Part shown: one piece after another, positions 9,076 to 17,206 of the stretch
How the letters are laid out: the number at the start of each line of letters is the position of its first letter
How positions within the stretch are numbered: position 1 is the first letter of the stretch
NCBI GenBank assembly: GCA_963741565.1
Contig: CAVUIK010000011.1
Location: forward strand, 22,564-86,563
DNA from: Ga0077555 sp963741565
Lineage (GTDB): Bacteria; Pseudomonadota; Alphaproteobacteria; Rhizobiales; Hyphomicrobiaceae
DNA: 64,000 bases
Direction: 5' to 3'
Program-made: the position numbers and the translations under genes
Notes under the pieces: model-generated
Seen by the model: only the letters and a program-made list of their open reading frames with translations
What the model was told of the DNA's origin: nothing
The model's database searches: none

Positions 9076-9702
9076 ATGGCCGAACTCGAGATCATTGGCG
9101 TCCCCTTCTCGAATTATGTCCGTTCGATCCGCATGCTCTGCGAAGAGAAAGGCGTCGCCTACAAGCTCACGCCCTCACGCCCGCACACGCCTGAAGTTCT
9201 AGCCATTCACCCCGCGGGCCAGATCCCGGCCATGCGCCACGGCGACGTCACCTTGTTTGAAACCAAGGCCATCGCCACCTACATCGACAAGGCGTTTCCC
9301 GGCACGAAGTTCATTCCGGACGACGCCGTCGGCGCAGCCAAGGTCGAACAATGGGTCTCCTATGGCAATGCCAAGGTCGACAAGTTCATCATGCGCGAGT
9401 TTGTCGTGCCCCAGGCCTTCTTCGACAAGGCAAAGGGCCCGGACATGGCCAAGGCCAATGCCGCGATCCCCGAGATCGAGAAATGCTGCGCAACCATGGA
9501 AGCTCAGGTCGCAAAGACCGGGCACCTCGCTGGCACCAGTCTCAGCTATGCCGACATGCACGTGTTGCCGATGCTGGTCACAATGCAGGCCTTCCCAGCC
9601 GGCAAAGAGATCGCACAAAAATATAAGACCCTGATGGCCTACGTCGGCAAGCTGACGGAGCGGGCCTCCTTCAAGAACACCGCACCCCCACCACGGGCCT
9701 GA
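9076..9702 (+). CDS. Glutathione S-transferase family protein
   Basis: The 208-aa protein has an N-terminal thioredoxin-like domain (residues 1-80; FSNYVRSIRMLCEEKGVAY, then HPAGQIPAMRHGD with the cis-proline, and LFETKAIATYID with the Glu/Thr glutathione-contact motif), followed by an all-helical domain (from about 90; SYADMHVLPML). The substrate is not predictable. The ATG at 9076 begins the family N-terminus MAELEIIGVPFSNYV; a longer in-frame extension overlaps trmO and is not plausible coding sequence. It is 37 bases after trmO. Confidence 0.92.
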   Translation: MAELEIIGVPFSNYVRSIRMLCEEKGVAYKLTPSRPHTPEVLAIHPAGQIPAMRHGDVTLFETKAIATYIDKAFPGTKFIPDDAVGAAKVEQWVSYGNAKVDKFIMREFVVPQAFFDKAKGPDMAKANAAIPEIEKCCATMEAQVAKTGHLAGTSLSYADMHVLPMLVTMQAFPAGKEIAQKYKTLMAYVGKLTERASFKNTAPPPRA

Positions 9703-9799
9703 TCTGGCGGCCGGCAACAAGTGGGCTGTGGACGCCGTAAAGGTTTGGCAATGATTTTATCGAATGATGACCCGTCGTTTTTCGTTCGAGGGGTCTGTC

Positions 9800-10108
9800 A
9801 TGCGTTTCATTATCGCTTTTGCGGCGGCCATCGCCTTTGCTTCGGTCGGCACCGCAGCGCCGGCTGAAGCCAAGCGCGGCTTTCGATCGAAAGCCACAAC
9901 AGGGGCGGTCGCGGCAGGCGCCGCGGCTGTACGGGTCAACCGCGCCCACAGCAAAAGCCTCGAGCAGGACAAGGACGAGGATGGTGAGACGCCGGTCGTT
10001 CAGCGCCGCGCACCGGTCGCTATAGCAGCTCCCATTCAGATCGTGACCGAGCCGGTCGCGCCGCTGAAGGTCAACGACATCGTGTGCGTTGCAGGTTGCT
10101 ACAAGTAA
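9800..10108 (+). CDS. Small exported hypothetical protein
   Basis: 102 aa. A clear signal peptide (MRFIIAFAAAIAFASVG with an AxA-type cleavage near APAEA) is followed by a basic then acidic low-complexity mature part, ending in DIVCVAGCYK with two cysteines that could form a disulfide. No recognised domain. The ATG at 9800 starts the signal peptide; an in-frame ATG at 9764 adds twelve non-signal residues and is less likely. Confidence 0.65.
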   Translation: MRFIIAFAAAIAFASVGTAAPAEAKRGFRSKATTGAVAAGAAAVRVNRAHSKSLEQDKDEDGETPVVQRRAPVAIAAPIQIVTEPVAPLKVNDIVCVAGCYK

Positions 10109-10273
10109 CCGGCGCCACTGCGACCGCGTCATCGGCTCTTGAGATGGATCGGACGGCACGCGCAAGCGTCGCCGGTCGTGTCCTTGTGGACAACAGCTCA
10201 AGCCGCCTACCCGTCCTTGCGGACGATCATGATTGTGAAGCAGCCGCCTCGACGACTTTGGTCGGCCCGCCGC

Positions 10274-10807
10274 TCACAACGTCCGTTCGTAGACAACCAT
10301 CGGATTGGCGGGGGCTGGAAGCCGTCCAAGCTCGACGAAACCGCACCGCCTCATCAATGCGTTTAAGCGCAGGTTTTGGTAGCCAACCGTGGCAAGCAGC
10401 GCGAACGTAACGCCGTCCTTGCCGGCAACCGCGGCCATGGCCTCGACGGCTTCGCTCGCAAGGCCCCGCCGCCAGTACCGTGGCTCCAGAGCGATGAACA
10501 ATTGCAGGCTGCGCCATCCAATGGCGCGCAGTCGCGCAGCCGCCGTAACAGGCGGCTTGAGTCCCACGATGCCGATGAGCTCGTCCGTTGCGGCCTCGAC
10601 GCGCCAGAGCGTCGTGACTGACGCGGCCTCGAGACTCTCTGCAACCCAAGTGTTGACATAGTCGAGGCGCAGCAAGGCGTCGTCGCAGAGATAGCGACGC
10701 ACGTCGGGTTGCGACAACAGCGCGACGATTGCCGCCACATCACTGGTCCGGACCGGAACGAGCTTCAAGTTTTGCGTGCGGATCGGTCGGGGCATATCGG
10801 ACGCCAC
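10274..10807 (-). CDS. GNAT family N-acetyltransferase (RimJ/RimL-like)
   Basis: The 177-aa protein begins with the typical RimJ/RimL entry (RTQNLKLVPVRTSDVAAI). Motif A, the acetyl-CoA pyrophosphate loop, is seen in RYWRRGLASEAVEAM (Q/RxxGxA form), followed by LLATVGYQNLRLNALMRRCGFVELG, the common NxxS/N-to-GF stretch. The substrate is unknown; relatives acetylate ribosomal protein N-termini or small amines. Transcribed in the same direction as ettA, 21 bases downstream of it, so it is probably co-transcribed. Confidence 0.88.
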   Translation of the reverse strand: MASDMPRPIRTQNLKLVPVRTSDVAAIVALLSQPDVRRYLCDDALLRLDYVNTWVAESLEAASVTTLWRVEAATDELIGIVGLKPPVTAAARLRAIGWRSLQLFIALEPRYWRRGLASEAVEAMAAVAGKDGVTFALLATVGYQNLRLNALMRRCGFVELGRLPAPANPMVVYERTL

Positions 10808-10828
10808 TGCGAGGGAAACCGATCGCCT

Positions 10829-12487
10829 CTACCGCTCGAACTTCTTGAACTTGATGCGATGCGGATCGACGGCGGCCTCGCCCAGCCGGCGCTTCTTGTC
10901 GGCCTCGTAGTCCTCAAAGTTGCCTTCGAACCATTCGACGTGACTGTCGCCTTCGAATGCGAGGATGTGGGTCGCGAGCCGATCGAGGAAGAAGCGGTCA
11001 TGCGAAATGACCACGGCGCACCCCGGGAAATCCTCCAGTGCGGCCTCCAGTGACGACAGCGTTTCCGTGTCGAGATCGTTGGTCGGCTCGTCCAGCAGCA
11101 GCACGTTGCCGCCTTCCTTCAGCATCTTGGCGAGGTGCACGCGGTTGCGCTCGCCGCCCGAGAGCAAACCGACCTTCTTCTGCTGGTCCGCACCCTTGAA
11201 GTTGAACCAACCGCAGTAGGCGCGTGAATTGATCTCGCGCTTGTCGGAAAGCTTCATCTGGTCGAGGCCTCCCGAGATCTCTTCCCACACCGTCTTCTTG
11301 TCATCCAGGTGGGCGCGGCTCTGATCGACGTAGGACAGCTTCACCGTATTGCCGAACGTGATCGTGCCCTTGTCCGGCTTCTCTTGTCCCGTAAGCATGC
11401 GGAACAGCGTCGTCTTGCCGGCGCCGTTCGGACCGATGATGCCGACGATGCCCCCCGGCGGCAGCTTGAACGTGAGGTTGTCGATCAACAGACGGTCGCC
11501 GAATGCCTTCGACAGCCCCTCCACCTCGATCACCTGTTCGCCGAGACGGGGGCCCCGCGAGACCTGGATCTGCGCCTTGCCGACGTCATCGCGGCCAGCC
11601 TCCTCGTTGAGCTTCTCAAAGGCCGTGATACGCGCCTTGCTCTTGGCCTGGCGCGCTTTGGGCGATGAACGGATCCACTCCAGCTCCCGCTTCAGCGTCT
11701 TGGCCTTGCTCTCCTCGGCGCCCTTCTCGCTTTCCTCGCGCTTTGCCTTCTGTTCGAGCCAAGACGAGTAGTTGCCCTTCCACGGCACGCCAGAGCCGCG
11801 ATCCAGTTCCAGCGTCCATTGCGTGATGGTGTCGAGGAAGTAGCGGTCGTGGGTGACCAGGATCACGCAACCCGTGTAGTCGGTCAGGAACTTCTGCAAC
11901 CACGCGACGCTCTCCGCGTCCAAATGGTTGGTCGGCTCGTCCAGCAACAGAATATCGGGCTTCGAGAGCAGCAGCTTCGTCAAGGCGACGCGGCGCTTCT
12001 CGCCGCCTGAGAGTTTCGCAACATCAGCATCACCCGGCGGGCAGCGCAAGGCGTCGAGGGCGACCTCGACCTGGGCATCGAGATCCCAGAGGCCCTCGGC
12101 ATCGATCTCATCCTGCAGCTTCGCCATCTCGTCGGCGGTCTCGTCCGAATAGTTGGCGGCGATCTCGTTGTAGCGGTCGACCTTCGCTTTTTTCGCGGCG
12201 ACGCCTTCCATGGCATTGCCGAGCACGTCCTTGGCTGTATCGAGCTCCGGTTCTTGCGGCAGATAGCCGACCTTGATGCCATCGGCGGGCCGCGCCTCGC
12301 CCAGAAAGTCATCCGTCTCGCCGGCCATGATCTTCAGCAATGTGGATTTGCCGGAACCGTTCAAGCCGACGACGCCAATCTTGGCGCCCGGATAGAAGGA
12401 CAGGTTGATGTTCTTCAAGACCTGCTTGCCACCAGGATAGGCCTTGGAGAGCTTGTGCATGTGGTAGACGAATTGCGGGTTGGCCAT
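10829..12487 (-). CDS. ettA: Energy-dependent translational throttle protein EttA (ABC-F)
   Basis: 552 aa with two ABC ATPase domains and no membrane span, the ABC-F arrangement. Walker A motifs are GLNGSGKST at 41-49 and GPNGAGKTT in the second half; signatures are LSGGEKRR and LSGGERNR. The arm segment between them contains EGLWDLDAQVEVALDALRCP, characteristic of EttA, as is the C-terminal EADKKRRLGEAAVDPHR. EttA binds the ribosomal E site and gates the first elongation step according to ATP/ADP. The ATG at 12487 (MANPQFVYHM) is the normal start; 13 upstream in-frame residues were excluded. Confidence 0.96.
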   Translation of the reverse strand: MANPQFVYHMHKLSKAYPGGKQVLKNINLSFYPGAKIGVVGLNGSGKSTLLKIMAGETDDFLGEARPADGIKVGYLPQEPELDTAKDVLGNAMEGVAAKKAKVDRYNEIAANYSDETADEMAKLQDEIDAEGLWDLDAQVEVALDALRCPPGDADVAKLSGGEKRRVALTKLLLSKPDILLLDEPTNHLDAESVAWLQKFLTDYTGCVILVTHDRYFLDTITQWTLELDRGSGVPWKGNYSSWLEQKAKREESEKGAEESKAKTLKRELEWIRSSPKARQAKSKARITAFEKLNEEAGRDDVGKAQIQVSRGPRLGEQVIEVEGLSKAFGDRLLIDNLTFKLPPGGIVGIIGPNGAGKTTLFRMLTGQEKPDKGTITFGNTVKLSYVDQSRAHLDDKKTVWEEISGGLDQMKLSDKREINSRAYCGWFNFKGADQQKKVGLLSGGERNRVHLAKMLKEGGNVLLLDEPTNDLDTETLSSLEAALEDFPGCAVVISHDRFFLDRLATHILAFEGDSHVEWFEGNFEDYEADKKRRLGEAAVDPHRIKFKKFER

Positions 12488-12685
12488 GAATGGGCTCTCC
12501 ATTTGCCGGCGCCTTCGGTTGCTCACTGGCGCAACCGGCGCGTCTCGGATTTGTCTGGGATTGGCCGCGTTGTATCGGATCGCTTCGGGCGACTCAACGG
12601 CTGCTTTGCCAGCGGCCAGAAGGGCGCCGGCCCCCGCCGCGGCCTCCCCCGTCAGCTCGCGCTCTGACCACCCAAAGGTTAGCGT

Positions 12686-13390
12686 TCAGCGGCGACGGCG
12701 GCCTCGGTCCCAATCGTCGGTCGGGGCATTGATCAGGGGCAGATTGCGGCGGGCTGTGTCCGATGACGCGCGACGGCACATCCCGGGTATCGCACTGAGC
12801 TTTGTCGGCCGGGAGATAATAGCCAACGTTCCGCTCAACGACTCGCTGGTCAAGCGGCCCGATATGATCATCTGCTCCAGCTTCGCCTGCAGAGCCCGGT
12901 CGAGGGGTGTGCGCCAATGACTGGGCATGCAATCCCACGGTAAAGTCAGGTTGCTGCCGAGGCCACGCTGCATGAACAGCTGTTCGAAGGGATGGCGGTT
13001 GCGGTCCGGCCGCGACTGGCATCGCGAGTCGTACGTCACTTCCAACCCGGCTTCCGTAACCGGCTTCTCGATAAGCGTCTCGTAATAAGCGACGGCGGCC
13101 TTGCCGGCCCGGTCACGCAGCGTCTCGTCGCAGATATCGCGGTCCATTTCGACCAGCGTCTTCTGGAACTGCTGGCGCAGATCGGCGCGCAGCGCATCGG
13201 TGACGCCGAATTTCGCGGCGGCTCGCTCGAAGCTGCTTTTATGATCGTCGGACGCGTAGGACCAGGCAATAGCGGCCCCGACCAGGGCAACGAGTGTGAT
13301 CAGGCCCGGGACGAGCCAATCGCCCAGGTTCAGCGTCGCGCCGCTGCCCTCACCCGCACTCGGGTCTTCCGTACGGCGCCCAAACTGCAT
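12686..13390 (-). CDS. Hypothetical membrane-anchored protein
   Basis: 234 aa from the ATG at 13390. A short cytoplasmic N-terminus is followed by one transmembrane helix (LVPGLITLVALVGAAIAW, about residues 25-45). A predicted periplasmic helical domain then contains four cysteines (RDICDET, DSRCQSR, PWDCMPS, GMCRRA). The tail is short and Arg-rich. No domain recognised. It is transcribed divergently from the DsbA-fold gene. Confidence 0.65.
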   Translation of the reverse strand: MQFGRRTEDPSAGEGSGATLNLGDWLVPGLITLVALVGAAIAWSYASDDHKSSFERAAAKFGVTDALRADLRQQFQKTLVEMDRDICDETLRDRAGKAAVAYYETLIEKPVTEAGLEVTYDSRCQSRPDRNRHPFEQLFMQRGLGSNLTLPWDCMPSHWRTPLDRALQAKLEQMIISGRLTSESLSGTLAIISRPTKLSAIPGMCRRASSDTARRNLPLINAPTDDWDRGRRRR

Positions 13391-13535
13391 GCGACAGCCC
13401 TGAAACACGATATTGATCCCGCAACCTATCAGTCCCGTGATAATTTGGTGTAAAGGACCAGAAAACAAGGCCTTATTCGATGTCGCGTTTGGACACGCAA
13501 CAACCGCTGGGGCAATGCGTCAGGAGCCGCAGGAC

Positions 13536-14210
13536 ATGACCTCAACTGCATCCTCGGCGACCGAGCGCCACTTCCTCTACGTCGCCGATCCCATGTGTTC
13601 GTGGTGCTACGGGTTCGCGCCGGTCGTCGACGAACTGGTCGCTCGATTCGAGGGGCGACTAGGCCTCCGCCTCGTGATGGGCGGCCTGCGCGCCGGCAAC
13701 ACACAACCGATGCGGCCGGAAGACAAGGACTACATCCGCAGCGCCTGGACCCGCGTCTGCGAAGCCTCGGGCCAGCCGTTCGACCCTACTTTCTTCGATC
13801 GCGCGAGCTTCACCTACGACACCGAACCTGCCTGCCGAGCCGTGGTCACGATGCGGCGCCTCGCTCCGGAACAGGCGCTGGCGTTCAAGACACGCGTATC
13901 GCAGGCCTTCTACGCCAACAACCGCGATGTGACCCGAGACGAGGTCTTGGCCGACGTCGCGGCTGAGGCTGGCATGGATCGCGACGCATTTTTGGCCGAG
14001 ATGCAAAGCCCCGACACGCGCAATGAGACCTTCCAGGATTTCATGATTGCCAAGGAAGCCGGCATCGAAGGTTTCCCGCTGCTCGCGGCTGGCAGGCAAG
14101 ACAGCGGCTATGCCCTGATCACGCAAGGGTTTCGTCCACTCGTCGGATTGCCCGAGGCGATTGAGACGTGGCTTACCAACGGCGCACCTGTCACGCGGCC
14201 AACGCCCTGA
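13536..14210 (+). CDS. DsbA-fold thiol oxidoreductase / isomerase-like protein
   Basis: 224 aa, DSBA-like thioredoxin domain with an inserted helical region. The active site is Cys21-Ser-Trp-Cys24 in DPMCSWCYGF, and the cis-proline is in GIEGFPLL near residue 186. This CSWC form belongs to the FrnE/2-hydroxychromene-isomerase-like DsbA subgroup, which is usually cytoplasmic; no signal peptide is present. AGGAG at about 13521 supports the ATG at 13536 over upstream in-frame codons. It ends four bases before the convergent creatininase gene. Confidence 0.88.
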   Translation: MTSTASSATERHFLYVADPMCSWCYGFAPVVDELVARFEGRLGLRLVMGGLRAGNTQPMRPEDKDYIRSAWTRVCEASGQPFDPTFFDRASFTYDTEPACRAVVTMRRLAPEQALAFKTRVSQAFYANNRDVTRDEVLADVAAEAGMDRDAFLAEMQSPDTRNETFQDFMIAKEAGIEGFPLLAAGRQDSGYALITQGFRPLVGLPEAIETWLTNGAPVTRPTP

Positions 14211-14214
14211 TCAC

Positions 14215-15042
14215 TCAGCGCTGCGCGAGTGCGGCGCGGATCTCGGCGACCGCCGCCTGGATGCGCATCTCGATCAGTTTGTGGCCGCGTTCGGGCGTGG
14301 ACCGCTTCGGATCGCCTGACGCACCGTTTGCCGACCACGGGAACGCCCGGCCCGCCGTGCGCTCAAAATCGACGCCCTTCGCGTTGATCGCCATCAGCTC
14401 CGACGTATCAATAATGCCCGCGTGCTCGCCGATCGCAGCCTTCGTCTCTCCCTCGCCTTCGAGCGTCTTGTACTGGGGACCGTCTTCGTAATAGCCACCT
14501 ATATGCACGACGCGCACGCCGGAGCCAGCCCACTCACGCGTCAGGCGATCCACGACAGCCGTCTGCACATCGATGCTATCGCCGTGATCGCCGATGAAGC
14601 AGATCGTCTTGAAGCCGCTCCCCTTGAGGCTGCGGGCAATGCCTTCAAGAACGCCGCTGAACACGGGCGCGGGAACACCAATGGTGCCGGGATAACGCAG
14701 ATGTCCGCTGAGCTGGGGCACATAGGAAACCACAGGCGCAATGAGGGTGCGTCCAACATCCGCAGCGATCTTCTTCGCGGCCCAACCGACGATGTAGTCA
14801 TGCTTGCCGAGGATCATGTGCGGGCCATTCTGCTCGATCCCGCCCGTCGGTACGATGACGGTCGTGTAACCTTGCGCGATCGCGTCGCGCACCTGGACCC
14901 ATGTCAGATCCTTGAGCTCGGTCGTTGGCGGCGCTTTGGCCTCAGGCGCAAGTGAATTTGCCGAAACCAGGCCCGCCACAGCGACCGCACCAATCAGAGC
15001 GAGCGACAAAAGAGCAGTTCGCGAGGCGCGCACGAGAGCCAC
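14215..15042 (-). CDS. Creatininase-family amidohydrolase, exported
   Basis: 275 aa. An N-terminal signal peptide (LLSLALIGAVAVAGLVSANS) precedes a creatinine amidohydrolase domain. Metal-site motifs are visible: TGGIEQNGPHM (Glu and His), KHDYIVG (Asp), GDHGD near residue 150 and GEHAGIIDTSEL. Family members hydrolyse cyclic or linear amides with two divalent metals. A signal peptide is unusual for classical creatininase but common in this proteobacterial subgroup. The substrate is unknown. Confidence 0.85.
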   Translation of the reverse strand: MALVRASRTALLSLALIGAVAVAGLVSANSLAPEAKAPPTTELKDLTWVQVRDAIAQGYTTVIVPTGGIEQNGPHMILGKHDYIVGWAAKKIAADVGRTLIAPVVSYVPQLSGHLRYPGTIGVPAPVFSGVLEGIARSLKGSGFKTICFIGDHGDSIDVQTAVVDRLTREWAGSGVRVVHIGGYYEDGPQYKTLEGEGETKAAIGEHAGIIDTSELMAINAKGVDFERTAGRAFPWSANGASGDPKRSTPERGHKLIEMRIQAAVAEIRAALAQR

Positions 15043-15206
15043 CGTTGGGTTGTTGAGGCGAAGCTCGCAAACTCTAACTCCACCGCCGTTAAGCAGCGTT
15101 TAATCATCGCGCCTGTCCACATCGGGTTCGCACCGCCATCGGTTACAAATGCATTAACCGGCGCCTGCTAGCCTCTACCAATCGGAAATCCTCGAGGTCT
15201 TCGCAG

Positions 15207-16086
15207 ATGATTGACCAAGCCACCCTGGTGTTTAGCAAAGTCGTTGAGTTGTACAGCGAGCAAGTCTACGCCTGGATTGCCCTTGGCGTCCTCTTTACAG
15301 GACTGAGCATCTTCAAGACGCAGGCCTGTAACCCCGGCAAGAACGTGGTGGACAAACCCCGGGCTAAAAACCGATATTTCCTACGCCCTCGTCGATAAGG
15401 TTATTGCACCCTATCTCGGACTGCCGGCGTTGTTCCTCATGTACGCGCTGCTGTCGGGCGTCATGTCACCCGCAGCTGTTGGTGATTACATCTCAAATGG
15501 CCGAGGACCTCTGAGCACACTGCCGTTCTGGGGCCAGGTCGTCGCCTATCTCATCATCGGCGACTTCCTTTTCTACTGGGTGCATCGCACCTTCCACAGC
15601 GACATGTTGTGGCGCTTCCATGCCGCACATCATTCGGCGACTGAAGTGAACTGGACAACTCAGCACCGGTTCCACCCGGTGAACGTGGCACTCGGGTCGT
15701 GCCTGGTTTATCTGACACTGATGACGCTGGGCATCTCGCCGACTGTCATCACGTATCTGGTGCCGTTCGAGATCCTGACAGCGGCCTACGTGCATGCGAA
15801 CCTGAACTGGACACACGGGCCCCTGAAGTACGTCTTCGCCAGTCCGGTCTTTCATCGTTGGCACCATGGCCCGGCGAATGACGGCGGCAATGCGAATTTC
15901 GCGCCGACTTTCGCGTTCTGGGATGTGATGTTCGGCACGTTCCATATGCCCGAGGGGCGCCTCCCCGAAACGTTCGGCGTGGATGATCCCGATTATCCGC
16001 AGTCCTATCTCGGACAGCTGATCTACCCGTTCAAGCCGAAGGGCCAAGCAACCGAACCGGCCGGGCAACAGGGCTTGAACCACTGA
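15207..16086 (+). pseudogene. Sterol desaturase/fatty-acid hydroxylase family gene, +1 frameshift
   Basis: A di-iron membrane hydroxylase gene interrupted by one extra base. Positions 15207-15345 encode the N-terminus (MIDQATLVFSKVVELY and a first membrane helix). The next frame continues from about 15346 as WWTNPGLKTDISYALVDK and runs to the stop at 16086. Removing the G at 15345 gives a 292-aa protein. Histidine clusters are HRTFH, HAAHH, HPVN and HRWHHG, the normal FA_hydroxylase set, so the product would be catalytically complete. Without correction the first frame stops at 15398 after 63 aa. Sequencing error or a recent inactivation are both possible. Confidence 0.85.
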
Positions 16087-16201
16087 GGCGTCAGATGAAA
16101 CGATCCGGCTAGTTTGTGTACTTACAAAGCTCTATGGTCGAGAAGTAGTGAGTCGTTGCGTTTGCATGACGATCAGACTTCGGCACCCAGGAGCGCGGAT
16201 C

Positions 16202-16897
16202 ATGGAACAACGACCACTTGCAGCAGAATTCATCGGCACGTTCTGTCTCGTCGCAGCGACTTGCGGCGCGGCACTCTTCTCAGCCCCGGCCGGCGGCGGT
16301 CTCGTAGCCGTCGCGTTTGCTATCGGCCTGTCGGTCCTGATCATGGCCTACGCAGTCGGCCATATCTCGGGCGGACACTTCAATCCCGCAGTGACCATCG
16401 GCCTCGTTGCTGCAGGGCGCTTCGAGAGTTCAAAAGCCGTTGGCTACATCATTGCCCAGTTGGCCGGCGGCATCGCAGCTGCGGCAATCTTCAGCATTAT
16501 CCTCAGCGGCGCACTATCCGCTGGCCCAACGGCAGCAACGAAGTGGAACTCGTTCGCCGCAATATCCAATGGTTATGGTGGAGCGAACGGCTTCTCGATG
16601 GCATCAGCCTTCCTCATGGAGGTCGTGATCACGGCATTGTTCCTGATCGTGATCATCGGGGCGACATCAAGACGAGCCCCTGCCGGTTTCGCTCCGATAG
16701 CGATCGGCGTAGCCTTGTTCGTGTTGCATCTGGTGTCCATCCCCGTCACCAACGCTTCACTCAACCCCGCACGCTCAACGGCTCCTGCGATCATGGCCGG
16801 CGGTGTTGCGCTCAGCCAGCTCTGGCTGTTCTGGGTGGCCCCGATTCTGGGCGCGGTCATCGGCGGCATGATCGGCCGGTACCTCCAGGAGGAGTGA
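16202..16897 (+). CDS. Aquaporin (MIP family), AqpZ-like
   Basis: 231 aa, six transmembrane helices plus two half-helices. The two NPA boxes are GGHFNPAVT (about residue 62-70) and SLNPARS (about 182-188). N-terminal EFIGTFCLV is the family glutamate-containing helix. An AqpZ-like water channel is more likely than GlpF because the loop after the second NPA is short (NPARSTAP), with Arg at the selectivity-filter position. AGGAG eight bases ahead supports the ATG at 16202. A strong terminator follows. Confidence 0.93.
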   Translation: MEQRPLAAEFIGTFCLVAATCGAALFSAPAGGGLVAVAFAIGLSVLIMAYAVGHISGGHFNPAVTIGLVAAGRFESSKAVGYIIAQLAGGIAAAAIFSIILSGALSAGPTAATKWNSFAAISNGYGGANGFSMASAFLMEVVITALFLIVIIGATSRRAPAGFAPIAIGVALFVLHLVSIPVTNASLNPARSTAPAIMAGGVALSQLWLFWVAPILGAVIGGMIGRYLQEE

Positions 16898-16924
16898 GCA
16901 GCGGACTTCCAACCAGTGAGGCGG

Positions 16925-16957
16925 AACGGCGGGGCATCCCCGCCGTTATGCATTTTT
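16925..16957 (+). terminator. Intrinsic terminator after the aquaporin gene
   Basis: A perfect 10-bp stem, AACGGCGGGG / CCCCGCCGTT, with loop CAT (16925-16947) is followed by ATGCATTTTT. It lies 28 bases after the stop codon, on the coding strand. The rest of the 309-base gap to the helicase gene shows no gene. Confidence 0.9.
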
Positions 16958-17206
16958 GGCATGCATGGTCCGGCATCGAAGGTAGCCTGGATATAGGCGA
17001 GCCTTGTTTTGATGATCGAAGTATGCCAAATGGCACGTGCTGAGCTATAGATCCGGCTGATTCCGCGGGCTCCTTTATTCCCCCTTCGTCGGTCTGACGA
17101 CCAGACCGGACCCGATGAATTGCAGCAGTACAGCTCCTTCGCTCCCCAAAGCCGGACAGTCTGTCGATGGGCATTGGGACTGAACGCACTAACGGAGACC
17201 GCTTTT

